Below, one piece after another: positions 39,501 through 48,295 of a stretch of 64,000 bases of DNA; positions within the stretch are counted from its first letter, which is position 1, and each line of letters starts with the position of its first letter. The DNA comes from Pantoea anthophila (GTDB lineage Bacteria > Pseudomonadota > Gammaproteobacteria > Enterobacterales > Enterobacteriaceae). The notes beneath the pieces are model-generated. The model was not told the DNA's origin. It searched no databases and worked only from the letters and a program-made list of their open reading frames with translations. The stretch covers positions 1-64,000 of the forward strand of contig NZ_VHIZ01000052.1 of NCBI RefSeq assembly GCF_006494375.1. Reading direction: 5' to 3'. The translations under genes and the position numbers were made by a program.

Positions 39501-39902
39501 ATCCTGCTCCTGGCGCGCCTGCCGCCCCTCTTCCAGAAGCTGACTGCTGACCTGCAGGATCTCCTGATCCAGTTCGGCGCTGCTCATATTACTGCGCACT
39601 GTTTTTCCGCTGTCGCTGAGCGTGGCGATCTGCTGACGCAACTCCCGCGCCAGACGCGGAAAATCATCAATGACCTGCTGATACTGCGCTGCGCGCTCCA
39701 GGGAGTCATCACGTTCAGAGAGGAAATTCAGGGCGGCTTCAATCGACTGGATCTGCTCTGCCTGCGCGGGCGAGCTTTTGGCCGATTTTATCTCTTCCAG
39801 CTGCTGTTTGAGCTGGCTGGCGTCAGGAAGGCTGGCCGCAAAGGCCGGGCTGCTGAGCCAGAGGCTCAGCAGCAGAAGGAGAATCGAACGCACGGAGGAC
39901 AC
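36561..39902 (-). CDS. mscM: MscM, miniconductance mechanosensitive channel
   Basis: A 1113-residue MscS-superfamily channel (YjeP) that opens on hypo-osmotic shock. A signal peptide ends near residue 22 (SPAFA). A long Gln-rich coiled-coil periplasmic domain (to about residue 470), a multi-helix membrane region and a C-terminal MscS core with GLGFGLQEIFANFISG follow. The start is GTG at 39902, 5 bases from the psd stop, the same arrangement as in E. coli (1107 aa). Confidence 0.96.
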   Translation of the reverse strand: MSSVRSILLLLLSLWLSSPAFAASLPDASQLKQQLEEIKSAKSSPAQAEQIQSIEAALNFLSERDDSLERAAQYQQVIDDFPRLARELRQQIATLSDSGKTVRSNMSSAELDQEILQVSSQLLEEGRQARQEQDRAREISDSLSQLPQQQTDARRAMTESERRLQSASNSSSPQGQLQLAARQAENAANKALVDELDLAQLSANNRQELARMRAEAHQRKATQLDNYLQALRNQLNDQRQREAEVALARTEQLAENSGDLPQDISDQFRVNRELSVALNQQAQRMDLVASQQRLATNQIIQVRQALSTLREQSQWLGASNLLGEALRAQVARLPEMPKSQQIDSEMAQLRVQRLYYEDLMAQQETLRKGHQANGQPFTAEQKRILDAQLRTQRELLNSLISGCDTLILEITKLKVGNTQLQDALSEVKDATHRYLFWTADVSPIGLSYPLDLARDLSRLLSLDTLGQLGKAIAMMFTSRNTVLPIIGALLLVGFSISSRRHFNAFLDRSASKVGKVTQDRFRLTIRTVFWSILVALPLPVLWGTLGYGLQNAWPYPIAVAIGDGITATLPLLWAFMISAAFARPNGLFIVHFRWPQNRVARAMRYYSLSIGLIVPLIMLLIAFGNLEDRKFSASLGRLCFILICGAISIVTVSLKRSGIPLYLDKEGNGDNIVNRMLWNMMIAMPLMAALASAVGYLATAQALLARLETSVAIWFLLLVIYHIIRRWMLIQRRRLGFDRARQRRADMLANRARSEEEKEQGTQNTDAIEVEEPVIDLDAISAQSLRLVRSLLTLIALVSVIVLWSEIHSAFGFLENIQLWDVSTSVQGVESIQPITLGSVLIAILVFIITTQLVRNMPALLELALLQHLNLTPGTGYAITTLTKYLLLLIGGLIGFSMIGIEWSKLQWLVAALGVGLGFGLQEIFANFISGLIILFEKPIRIGDTVTIRDLTGSITRINTRATTITDWDRKEIIVPNKAFITEQFINWSLSDSVTRVVLTIPAPAKVSSEQVTTILTQAAERCSYVLDTPQPEAFLVDLQQGIQLFELRVHAAEMGHRMPLRHELHQLILRGFEQHGIEMPFPPFQMRMETLGKKLPASNGTPAARAYKSGGL

Positions 39903-39907
39903 TCAAT

Positions 39908-40807
39908 TTAGTCGACGATGACGTCGGAGAGGTCTGTCGCGACCGGCAGCGCCAGGGCCAGCGGTTGTCCCAGACGGGTTTTACTTTCCGCTTCCAGGCT
40001 TTCAGCCAGTTTAACGCGGCCCGGTGCGAACAGGTTGATGACGGTAGAGCCGAGTTTGAAGCGACCCATCTCCTGACCTTTCAGCAGGACCACGGCGCCT
40101 TCATCATCCGCTGCCGGATAGTGCCAGCGCTTAATTACGCCTTCACGCGGTGGCGTAATCGTGCCTGCCCAGACGGTTTCGATACTGCCAACAATGGTGG
40201 CGCCCACCAGGATCTGCACCATCGGCCCGATATCGGTTTCAAAGTAGCAGATGACGCGTTCGTTACGGGCGAACAGATTCGGGATGTTACGCGCGGTCAG
40301 CGGATTGACCGAGTAGAGATCGCCAGGCACATAGATCATCTCACGCAGGATACCGTTGCACGGCATATGAACGCGGTGATAATCACGCGGGGCCAGATAG
40401 GTCGTGACGAATTCGCCCTCCACAAACCGGGCCGCCATTCGCTCATCACCCGCCAGCAGTGCTTCAAGCGAGTAGTGATGACCTTTGGCCTGGAAAATCT
40501 GGTCACCGTCGATGTGGCCGAGCTGGCTGATAGCGCCATCTGCGGGCAGGGCGATCAGGCTGGCGTCAGCATCCACCGGACGCGCATCCTCTTTCAGCGG
40601 ACGCACGAAAAAGTCATTAAACGTCCGATAGCTGGCGGTGTCGGGCTTTCGTGCTTCCGCCATGTCGACTTTGTAAAACCAGACAAAGATGTCAATGACC
40701 AGTTTGGTCAACCAACCACCGCGGCGACTGGCGCCCCAACCGGCGAGTTCAGTCAGCCATTTCTTCGGGAGAATATGATTCAAGCCGAGTTTTAAACGAT
40801 CAAACAC
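39908..40807 (-). CDS. psd: Phosphatidylserine decarboxylase proenzyme
   Basis: A 299-residue inner-membrane enzyme that makes phosphatidylethanolamine. Self-cleavage occurs at Gly253-Ser254 in the LGST motif (252-255) and creates the pyruvoyl cofactor; the catalytic His region HRVHMPCNG is intact. It is about 23 residues shorter at the C-terminus than E. coli Psd (322 aa), a variable tail. It is cotranscribed with mscM downstream. Confidence 0.97.
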   Translation of the reverse strand: MFDRLKLGLNHILPKKWLTELAGWGASRRGGWLTKLVIDIFVWFYKVDMAEARKPDTASYRTFNDFFVRPLKEDARPVDADASLIALPADGAISQLGHIDGDQIFQAKGHHYSLEALLAGDERMAARFVEGEFVTTYLAPRDYHRVHMPCNGILREMIYVPGDLYSVNPLTARNIPNLFARNERVICYFETDIGPMVQILVGATIVGSIETVWAGTITPPREGVIKRWHYPAADDEGAVVLLKGQEMGRFKLGSTVINLFAPGRVKLAESLEAESKTRLGQPLALALPVATDLSDVIVD

Positions 40808-40977
40808 CTTAGCCTCCTGGCTATTTTATGACGTTGAAAAAAAGGAAGCGGATTGTAGCAGTGCCCCGTTCTGATGGCGACTATACCTGATTCCGCGCAT
40901 GCTGCACGGTCTGGGTCGCCTAATGGAAGGCACCTCGCAAAATCTTCTGGTCAGACCGGATCACGCGGTTATACCGG

Positions 40978-42027
40978 TTAACTCTCACCGTCAGGGAAAT
41001 TTTTACGCGTTTTTACCTGCGCCATGCTCTCCAGGATACGGTGGTAGTTGTCGAAACGGGAGCGATGAATTTTACCGGCTTCCACCGCTTCGCGAATCGC
41101 ACAGCCCGGGTCGCTGCCATGTTTGCAGTCGCGGAATTTGCATGCACCCAGGAAGGCGCGAAATTCGACAAATCCGCGGGTAATCTGTTCCGGCTCCAGG
41201 TGCCATAAGCCGAACTCGCGCACGCCGGGTGAGTCGATAACATCCCCGCCGTGCGGGAAGTGATAGAGCCGTGAGGCGGTGGTGGTGTGCTGACCTAAGC
41301 CGGAGCCGTCTGACACCTCGTTGGTCAGAATCGCGAGCTGCTCTTCTTTGTCGAAGCCGAGCAGGGCGTTCAGCAGGCTCGACTTGCCGACGCCGGACTG
41401 ACCGGCAAAGATACTGACGCGATCGGTTAAGGCGGCTTCGAGATCGTCCAGGCCATTTTTCGCCCGGCTGGAGACCATCACTACGCGATAGCCAATCGCA
41501 CGGTAGATATCCATCTGCTCATCGACCACGGCGCGTGCGCGCTCATCCAGCAGATCGGTTTTGTTGAGGACCAGTAGCGGCTCGATCTCCAGGGTCTCGC
41601 TGGCCACCAGATAGCGATCGATGATGTTAAGCGACAGCTCCGGCAGGATCGCAGAGACAATAATGATCTGATCGATGTTGGCCGCCATCGGCTTCACACC
41701 GTCATAAAAATCGGGACGGGTCAGCACACTGGTGCGTTCATGCACCGCTTCCACAATCCCTTTGCCGCCGCTGGTTGCCGGACGCCACAGCACCCGATCG
41801 CCGGTCACCAGCGAACGGATCGTGCGGCGGATATTGCAGCGGTGGGCAACGCCTGCGCTATCCTCAACGTCAGCGTGCATGCCGAAACGGCTGACAACAA
41901 CCCCATCTGCGGCTTCCCCAAACAGGTTGTCGTCCGCTTCCGGGCGCTCTTTACGCTGATTGAGACGGCGATCGTGGTTAGCGCTTACGCGGCGTTGTTG
42001 GCCCTTCGACAGTTTATTTTTACTCAC
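40978..42027 (-). CDS. rsgA: RsgA, small-ribosomal-subunit GTPase
   Basis: A 349-residue circularly permuted GTPase that checks late maturation of the 30S subunit. An OB-fold domain is followed by G4 NKTD (155-158), G1 GQSGVGKSS (209-217), G3 DSPG (265-268) and a zinc finger (Cys296, Cys301, His303, Cys309). The start is GTG at 42027, which gives the conserved N-terminus. Close to E. coli RsgA (350 aa). It lies 170 bases upstream of psd and is divergent from orn. Confidence 0.97.
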   Translation of the reverse strand: MSKNKLSKGQQRRVSANHDRRLNQRKERPEADDNLFGEAADGVVVSRFGMHADVEDSAGVAHRCNIRRTIRSLVTGDRVLWRPATSGGKGIVEAVHERTSVLTRPDFYDGVKPMAANIDQIIIVSAILPELSLNIIDRYLVASETLEIEPLLVLNKTDLLDERARAVVDEQMDIYRAIGYRVVMVSSRAKNGLDDLEAALTDRVSIFAGQSGVGKSSLLNALLGFDKEEQLAILTNEVSDGSGLGQHTTTASRLYHFPHGGDVIDSPGVREFGLWHLEPEQITRGFVEFRAFLGACKFRDCKHGSDPGCAIREAVEAGKIHRSRFDNYHRILESMAQVKTRKNFPDGES

Positions 42028-42128
42028 TCACCCTCACAGCATTAGCCAGATTTCGCCCGGCTGGGCAAAACGTCTATGATACACCTTATTCATCGTGAAT
42101 GACGACTATAGCAACCGCAGGAAACAGC

Positions 42129-42677
42129 ATGGCTACTGGAAATGAACAGAACCTGATCTGGATTGATCTTGAGATGACCGGGCTTGATCCGGCTCACGAC
42201 CGTATTATTGAGATTGCGACCCTGGTGACTGATGCCAACCTGAATATTCTGGCGGAAGGGCCGGTTATTGCGGTTCATCAGTCTGACGCGCAGCTGGCGC
42301 TGATGGATGAGTGGAATGTCCGCACCCACACCAACAGCGGTCTGGTTGAGCGGGTGAAGGCGAGCACGATTGACGATCGCGCGGCGGAGCTGGCCACCCT
42401 GGAATTTCTGAAGCAGTGGGTGCCGGCGAACACCTCACCTATCTGCGGCAACAGCATCGGGCAGGATCGGCGCTTCCTGTTTAAGTACATGCCTGAGCTG
42501 GAGGCGTACTTCCACTATCGCTATCTGGATGTCAGCACCCTGAAAGAGCTGGCCCGCCGCTGGAAACCCTCTATCCTGCCAGGCTTCAAAAAAGGCGGCA
42601 CACACCAGGCGCTGGATGATATCCGCGAGTCAGTGGCGGAGCTCGCTTACTACCGCGAACACTTTTTGCAGCTTTAA
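42129..42677 (+). CDS. orn: Oligoribonuclease
   Basis: A 182-residue 3'-5' exonuclease of the DEDDh family that degrades 2-5 nt RNA fragments, including pGpG from c-di-GMP turnover. Asp13 and Glu15 (IDLEMTG), the [10 protein letters not shown] motif and the [10 protein letters not shown] motif are intact. ATG at 42129 with AGGAA upstream was chosen over an in-frame start 10 codons earlier. Divergent from rsgA, upstream of the tRNA-Gly genes. Confidence 0.97.
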   Translation: MATGNEQNLIWIDLEMTGLDPAHDRIIEIATLVTDANLNILAEGPVIAVHQSDAQLALMDEWNVRTHTNSGLVERVKASTIDDRAAELATLEFLKQWVPANTSPICGNSIGQDRRFLFKYMPELEAYFHYRYLDVSTLKELARRWKPSILPGFKKGGTHQALDDIRESVAELAYYREHFLQL

Positions 42678-42761
42678 TCCGCGAAGGGTGCGCATGAAAT
42701 CGCCAGGTTGCCGATTTAATCGGCAAACGCGCTGAAAACGAAAAATTCTGCTTTCAGACGC

Positions 42762-42789
42762 TTGCAGCAGCAACGATTTCTCGTATAAT
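42762..42789 (+). promoter_or_regulatory. Promoter of the tRNA-Gly cluster
   Basis: -35 TTGCAG (42762-42767) and a perfect -10 TATAAT (42784-42789) are 16 bp apart, followed by a GC-rich discriminator (GCGCACCCC) typical of stringently controlled stable-RNA promoters. It fires into the three tRNA-Gly genes. Confidence 0.92.
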
Positions 42790-42831
42790 GCGCACCCCGT
42801 ACCGGTGAAGAATTTAGTGACGGTACAAGGC

Positions 42832-42907
<76 letters not shown>

Positions 42908-42931
42908 GTTTTAATCAGCAGTACCCTCTTT

Positions 42932-43007
<76 letters not shown>

Positions 43008-43032
43008 GTTTTGTTTAGCAGTGCCCTTCTAT

Positions 43033-43108
<76 letters not shown>

Positions 43109-43182
43109 GATTTAACATCAACCTCATTGTGATCAGTTATCCGACGGTTTATCGTCGTCTGATTTTGATTGTCAGCCTAAGG

Positions 43183-43191
43183 TTATCCACA
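43183..43191 (+). promoter_or_regulatory. DnaA box, perfect
   Basis: TTATCCACA, identical to the strongest (R1-type) DnaA box. It is the first of the datA-like cluster. Confidence 0.88.
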
Positions 43192-43250
43192 GCACGGCAC
43201 CCCATCGTCTGCGCCTTTTACGGCGATCTGTAAAATGTTTCTGAACAGAG

Positions 43251-43259
43251 TTATCCACA
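43251..43259 (+). promoter_or_regulatory. DnaA box, perfect
   Basis: TTATCCACA, same orientation as the first box, 68 bases downstream. Confidence 0.88.
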
Positions 43260-43315
43260 GCTTTATCGTTAAAACGAAGCGGTAGACTCATTATTAAATA
43301 AACACAACTTTTTCT

Positions 43316-43328
43316 TAAGTTGTTGATA
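43316..43328 (-). promoter_or_regulatory. IHF-binding site
   Basis: TAAGTTGTTGATA matches YAANNNNTTGATW at every defined position (the complement of WATCAANNNNTTR) and lies in AT-rich DNA. It sits between the two pairs of DnaA boxes. Confidence 0.8.
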
Positions 43329-43411
43329 TTTATGATTATTAGGATATTTCAATTTGTTATTCCAGCGTGAAACGCCCGTTATTGCAGTTGAATGACAACA
43401 GCTTTTTATTT

Positions 43412-43432
43412 TTATTCACAGCGTGTGGAAAA
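43412..43432. promoter_or_regulatory. Pair of opposed DnaA boxes
   Basis: TTATTCACA on the + strand (43412-43420) and TTTTCCACA on the minus strand (43424-43432) are separated by three bases and face each other. Both fit the relaxed DnaA box TTWTNCACA. Confidence 0.7.
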
Positions 43433-43458
43433 CGATAAACTGCCGGCTGGCTGGTTAA

Positions 43459-44597
43459 TCACGCATCACGGGGTAAACCTTTTTCAACGGCACGCACCAG
43501 ACGTTTCTGCTGAGCAGGCTGCACGTCCACGACGAGTTGCTGGCGTTTCTGCTGCTGACAGGCGACCGCCCACAGAATATGTTCATCCAGCAGTTCACTC
43601 TCTCCGAGCCGCTGTTCCAGTACTGGCACAATATCCGCTGACCAGGGCGCATTACCCAGCGCCACCGCAATATTACGCAGCCAGCGCAAATGACCAATCC
43701 GTCGAATTGCCGAGCCTTCGGTGATACGCAAAAATTTCGCCTCATCCCACTGAAACAGATCGATAAGCTCCGGTGCATGCAGGGCCGCGCGGGGAGAGAA
43801 GTCACTTTCATCGCTGAGTTGCCCGTAACGATTCCACGGACAGATCAACTGGCAGTCATCACAGCCATAATCCGGTTGCCCATCAGCGGGCGAAACGCTT
43901 CCGGGATCGCCCCTTCCAGCTCGATAGTAAGATAGGAAATACAGCGCCGGGCATCCACGACGTAAGGCTCAACGATAGCGCTGGTCGGGCAGATGGTCAT
44001 GCAGGCGACACAGCGGCCACACTGCTCCTGCTGCGGCGTATCAATCGGCAGGGGTATATCGATCAGCAGCTCGCCGAGGAAAAACCACGAGCCAGCTTCA
44101 CGATTCAGAATCAGCGAATGTTTGCCGGTCCACCCCAGTCCTGCTTTAGCTGCCAGCGGTCGCTCAAGCAGCGGGGCCGAGTCCACAAAGGGCCGGAAGT
44201 TAAGCTCGCTGCAATGCTGCTGGATCATTTCTCCGAGCTTTTTCAGGCGATTGCGCAATACTTTGTGGTAATCGCGGCCTAATGCATAACGGCTGACATA
44301 GCCCAGTCGGGGATTTTTCAGCGTGCTGGCAAAGGCGGCTTTGGCCGGAAGGTAGTTCATGCGAACGCTGATGACGCGCAGCGTGCCGGGAAGCAGTTCA
44401 TGCGGACGCGCCCGCATCATGCCATGTCGCGCCATCCACTCCATCTCGCCATGATACTGCTTCTCCAGCCACGCCTGCAGGCGCGGCTCTTCCGCACTGA
44501 GATCGGTATCGGTGATGCCGACCTGCTGAAAGCCGAGATCTAATCCCCACTGTTTAATCTGTTGTGCAAACTGATGAAGATCGAGAGGGTATGACAT
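43459..44597 (-). pseudogene. queG: Epoxyqueuosine reductase, frameshifted
   Basis: QueG reduces epoxyqueuosine to queuosine at the wobble base of tRNAs, using cobalamin and two 4Fe-4S clusters. The gene is split: the first frame (44597 down to about 43845) runs to GNRI and then reads MAVMTAS-stop; the second frame (about 43866 to 43459) carries LICPWN to the normal end GLPRDA. One base is missing near 43869-43870, where GNRIYGCDDCQ would be read. Adding one base restores exactly 379 residues, the E. coli length. The first cluster motif (CGRCVACMTICP) lies before the break and the second (CxxCxxxCP) straddles it. Otherwise well conserved, so this is a recent loss or a sequencing error. Confidence 0.9.
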
Positions 44598-46116
44598 GAG
44601 TGACCAGGATTCGAAGAGAAACGACCGCAGTTTACCATATTCTGTCTGGCCTGCGCAGGCGGTGGCGCAGCTTGAGCAGCAGGGAGCCGATGCCCTTGGC
44701 ATTACCCTCTATGAACTGATGCTGCGCGCCGGGCAGGCCGCCTATGAGCATCTGAACCGGCACTGGCCTGACGCCCGCCACTGGCTGATTTTGTGCGGCC
44801 ACGGTAACAATGGCGGGGATGGCTATGTGCTGGCCCGACTGGGACAGGCCGCGGGTAAAACCATCACGCTGCTGGCGTGTGACAGTGAAAAAGCGTTACC
44901 GGAAGAGGCGCAGCGCGCCCGGGACGCCTGGCTGGATGCGGGCGGCGAGATCCATGCGGCTGGTGCGGCCTGGCCAGAGCAGGTGGATGTGATTGTCGAT
45001 GCGCTGCTGGGCACCGGCACACAGCGCGCGCCTGCGGAACCCTATGCCACGCTGATTCAGCAGGCAAACGCCCACGCGGCACCGATCCTCGCCATCGACA
45101 TGCCCTCCGGCTTATCCGCGCGAAACGGCACGACGCCCGGTGAGGTGATTAACGCCACACATACCCTGAGCGTCGTGGCGCTGAAGCCGGGCCAGCTTAC
45201 CGGCAAAGCCCGCGACGTTATCGGCACGCTCTATTATGCCGACCTTGGCCTGGCTACGTTTCCCGCGGGAGAAACCGCGCCGATGGCGCGTTATGATGCC
45301 AGCGCACTGACCCGCTGGCTCAAGCCGCGCAAACCCACCTCGCATAAAGGCAACCATGGCCGTCTGCTGGTCGTCGGAGGCGATGCCGGAACGGCCGGGG
45401 CAGTGCGCATGACGGCTGAGGCCGCGTTGCGCACCGGTAGTGGATTGGTGCGAGTACTCACTCACAAAGATAACATTATCCCGATCCTGACAGCCCGCCC
45501 CGAAGTGATGGTCGATGAACTGACCGATGAACGCCTGAAAGAGGCGCTGGAGTGGGCCGATGTCATCGCGGTCGGGCCTGGTTTAGGACAGCGCGAGTGG
45601 GGTAAGCAGGCGCTGAAAGCAGTGGCAGGCAGTGAAAAGCCGATGCTTTGGGACGCAGATGCACTTAACCTGCTGGCAATCAGTGCGGAGAAACGTCAGA
45701 ATCGCATCATTACGCCGCATCCTGGCGAAGCGGCACGTTTGCTTAATATCAAGACCAGTGAAATTGAGAGTGACCGCTTACATGCAGCGCAGAGACTGGC
45801 GCAGCAATATGGTGGCGTAGTGGTACTGAAAGGTGCCGGTACGATTATTGCCAGCGAGCAGGGCGAAATGGCCTTTGCTGATGTGGGCAATGCCGGTATG
45901 GCCTCCGGCGGTATGGGCGACCTGTTGAGTGGCATTATTGCCTCGCTGATGGGTCAGCAACTGCCGCTGTTCGGGGCGGCCTGCGCTGGCTGTGTGGCGC
46001 ATGGTGCCGCAGCCGATGCGGTGGCGGCACAACGCGGCACGCGCGGTATGCTGGCAACAGATTTACTGGATCTACTGTGGCAGTTTGTTAATCCTGAGAT
46101 GAATAAAGAAGCATGA
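44596..46116 (+). CDS. nnr: Bifunctional NAD(P)H-hydrate repair enzyme
   Basis: A 506-residue fusion (YjeF) that epimerises and dehydrates damaged NAD(P)H hydrates. The N-terminal epimerase domain has GHGNNGGDG (68-76), and the C-terminal ADP-dependent dehydratase has [11 protein letters not shown] and GMGD (439-442). The start ATG shares the palindrome CATG (44595-44598) with the queG start on the other strand. The stop overlaps tsaE as ATGA, so translation is coupled. Confidence 0.95.
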   Translation: MSDQDSKRNDRSLPYSVWPAQAVAQLEQQGADALGITLYELMLRAGQAAYEHLNRHWPDARHWLILCGHGNNGGDGYVLARLGQAAGKTITLLACDSEKALPEEAQRARDAWLDAGGEIHAAGAAWPEQVDVIVDALLGTGTQRAPAEPYATLIQQANAHAAPILAIDMPSGLSARNGTTPGEVINATHTLSVVALKPGQLTGKARDVIGTLYYADLGLATFPAGETAPMARYDASALTRWLKPRKPTSHKGNHGRLLVVGGDAGTAGAVRMTAEAALRTGSGLVRVLTHKDNIIPILTARPEVMVDELTDERLKEALEWADVIAVGPGLGQREWGKQALKAVAGSEKPMLWDADALNLLAISAEKRQNRIITPHPGEAARLLNIKTSEIESDRLHAAQRLAQQYGGVVVLKGAGTIIASEQGEMAFADVGNAGMASGGMGDLLSGIIASLMGQQLPLFGAACAGCVAHGAAADAVAAQRGTRGMLATDLLDLLWQFVNPEMNKEA

Positions 46117-46589
46117 AGACCTGTGTTATCTCTTTGCCCGATGAGGCGGCTACGCTCAGTTTGGGCGCTCAGCTGGCGCGCGCCTGTGGCAGCGCGGCAG
46201 TGATTTATCTCTATGGCGATCTGGGGGCGGGTAAAACTACCTTCAGCCGCGGCTTTCTTCAGGCGCTTGGCCATCAGGGCAACGTTAAAAGCCCCACTTA
46301 CACGCTGGTGGAGCCTTATGCGCTGGGTGATCGCACCCTTTATCATTTTGACCTCTACCGCCTGGCCGATCCCGAAGAGCTGGAGTTCATGGGAATCCGC
46401 GACTATTTCAGCGGCGAGGCAATCTGTCTGGTCGAATGGCCGCAGCAGGGCGCTGGTTTTCTGCCGTCGCCCGATGTCACACTGACGCTGCGCTATGTGG
46501 GTGAGGCGCGGGAAGCGGAGCTGACGGCACAATCCGCAGCCGGACAGCAATGGATTGAACACGTTGATCAGGGCAGGGATCAGGCATGA
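46113..46589 (+). CDS. tsaE: TsaE, tRNA t6A synthesis ATPase
   Basis: A 158-residue P-loop ATPase that works with TsaB and TsaD to make threonylcarbamoyl-adenosine at A37 of ANN-decoding tRNAs. Walker A GDLGAGKT (35-42) is intact, followed by the conserved [10 protein letters not shown] segment. Essential in E. coli. It overlaps nnr upstream and amiB downstream, each by four bases. Confidence 0.97.
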   Translation: MKTCVISLPDEAATLSLGAQLARACGSAAVIYLYGDLGAGKTTFSRGFLQALGHQGNVKSPTYTLVEPYALGDRTLYHFDLYRLADPEELEFMGIRDYFSGEAICLVEWPQQGAGFLPSPDVTLTLRYVGEAREAELTAQSAAGQQWIEHVDQGRDQA

Positions 46590-48247
46590 TGTCACGGATG
46601 AAAATCGCGCTGGTGACACTGCTGCTGCTGGTCTGTACGCCGCTGTTTGCTGCCACGTTGTCCGATATTAAAGTGGCTAACGGCGACAGCCAGGCCACCA
46701 TTACCCTGAACTTTGCCGGACAGCCTGTTTACGGCTTCTTCCCGCTGCGCAATCCCGATCGTGTGGTGCTTGATGTGCGCCAGAGCGGCGTGGTTCAGGG
46801 ACTGCCGCTGAACTTCAGCGGGGAAAATATCGTAAAGCGGATTCGGACCAGTACCCCGAAAGATAAACAGAGCGTGCGGCTGGTGTTTGAGCTGACGCAG
46901 GCGGGGAAAACCCGTGCGGTTACCCAGCGCAATGGCAACAGCTACAGCGTGGTCTTCACGATTACCGGTAAAGCGCCGGCGGTGACGCGCAGCGCACCCG
47001 CTCCGGTGACAGCCCCGCCGCGAGCGCCCGTCCAGAGTGCCGCTGCCAATCCGTTTAACGCCAATCCGGTTACCTCAGTGAGCAGTTCCGCCAGCACGGT
47101 ACGCCCTGGCGCGACGGTCAGCCACAATGACACGGTGATTGTGGCGATTGACGCCGGGCATGGCGGTCAGGACCCGGGCGCCATCGGACAGCGCGGGCTG
47201 CAGGAGAAGAACGTCACTATCGCGATTGCGCGTAAACTGCGGGTGCTGCTGAACAACGATCCGATGTTTAAAGGCGTTCTGACCCGCGATGGTGACTATT
47301 TTATCTCGGTGATGGGCCGTTCTGACGTAGCGCGTAAAGCTAATGCAAACGTGCTGGTGTCAATCCATGCGGATGCGGCGCCGAGCCACGCAGCCACCGG
47401 TGCATCGGTCTGGGTCTTATCCAACCGCCGTGCCAATAACGAGATGGCTAACTGGCTGGAGCAGAAAGAGAAACAGTCTGAGCTGCTGGGCGGCGCAGGC
47501 GACCTGCTGGCAAACAGCCAGGCGGATCCCTACCTCAGCCAGGCGGTGCTGGACCTGCAGTTTGGTCACTCGCAGCGCGTCGGGTATGACATCGCGCAGA
47601 AAGTGTTGCAGCAGCTGCGCGGCGTCACCTCGCTGCATAAACGGCTGCCTGAACATGCCAGCCTGGGCGTGCTGCGTTCACCTGACATTCCTTCTCTGCT
47701 GGTGGAAACCGGCTTCATCAGTAATTCCTCGGAGGAGCGACTGCTTGGCAGTAGCGCACACCAGGATAAGATTGCGCAGTCGATCTACAAAGGTCTGCGC
47801 ACTTATTTCCTGGCGCACCCGCTGCAATCCATCCCAAAGGAGGAAAACCGGCCGCTGGGCTCGTCGCCGGCGGTTAGCGTCGCCAGCAACCCGGCGACCG
47901 GGGTGACGCAATATACCGGGGCAACGCAGCGTCATACGGTGACGCGCGGTGAGACGCTTTCCGGTATTGCCGCGAAGTATGGCGTCAGCATGGCGACGCT
48001 GCGTGAGCTGAATACGCTGAAGCGGGATGTGGTCTGGGTCGGACAGCGGCTGAAGGTGCCCGCCAGTGCCACGGCCAGCCGCACGACCCGCGCCCGGGGT
48101 GTTGTGCGGCACAAAGTAGTCGTCGGGGATTCCCTGACCGGTATCGCCGCACACTATGGCGTCAGTCCGAAAGCGATAATGCAGACCAACAATCTGAAGT
48201 CGACCAACGTAATGTTGGGGCAGAACCTGAAAATCCCTGCATCCTGA
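46586..48247 (+). CDS. amiB: AmiB, N-acetylmuramoyl-L-alanine amidase with two LysM domains
   Basis: A 553-residue periplasmic amidase that splits septal peptidoglycan under EnvC control. A signal peptide ends near residue 23 (LFAA), followed by an AMIN domain (about 24-125), a Pro/Ala-rich linker and the Amidase_3 domain with zinc-ligand motifs [17 protein letters not shown] and VETGFIS. Two LysM domains (about 449-494 and 505-553) are at the C-terminus. E. coli AmiB is 445 aa without LysM; other enterobacteria have the longer form. Confidence 0.96.
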   Translation: MMSRMKIALVTLLLLVCTPLFAATLSDIKVANGDSQATITLNFAGQPVYGFFPLRNPDRVVLDVRQSGVVQGLPLNFSGENIVKRIRTSTPKDKQSVRLVFELTQAGKTRAVTQRNGNSYSVVFTITGKAPAVTRSAPAPVTAPPRAPVQSAAANPFNANPVTSVSSSASTVRPGATVSHNDTVIVAIDAGHGGQDPGAIGQRGLQEKNVTIAIARKLRVLLNNDPMFKGVLTRDGDYFISVMGRSDVARKANANVLVSIHADAAPSHAATGASVWVLSNRRANNEMANWLEQKEKQSELLGGAGDLLANSQADPYLSQAVLDLQFGHSQRVGYDIAQKVLQQLRGVTSLHKRLPEHASLGVLRSPDIPSLLVETGFISNSSEERLLGSSAHQDKIAQSIYKGLRTYFLAHPLQSIPKEENRPLGSSPAVSVASNPATGVTQYTGATQRHTVTRGETLSGIAAKYGVSMATLRELNTLKRDVVWVGQRLKVPASATASRTTRARGVVRHKVVVGDSLTGIAAHYGVSPKAIMQTNNLKSTNVMLGQNLKIPAS

Positions 48248-48295
48248 TTGTTCGCCCGGCCACGCGCCGGGCTGTCAGCCAAAAGGATATCCACC

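Larger units (their letters stand above)
43109..43458. other. datA: datA-like DnaA-binding locus
   Basis: A 350-base non-coding region between the tRNA-Gly cluster and queG, the same neighbours as E. coli datA, which binds DnaA and promotes hydrolysis of DnaA-ATP. It holds two perfect DnaA boxes TTATCCACA (43183-43191, 43251-43259), TTATTCACA (43412-43420) and, on the minus strand, TTTTCCACA (43424-43432). A perfect IHF consensus lies between the box pairs. E. coli datA has five boxes with an IHF site between boxes 2 and 3. Four boxes are recognisable here. Confidence 0.85.
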
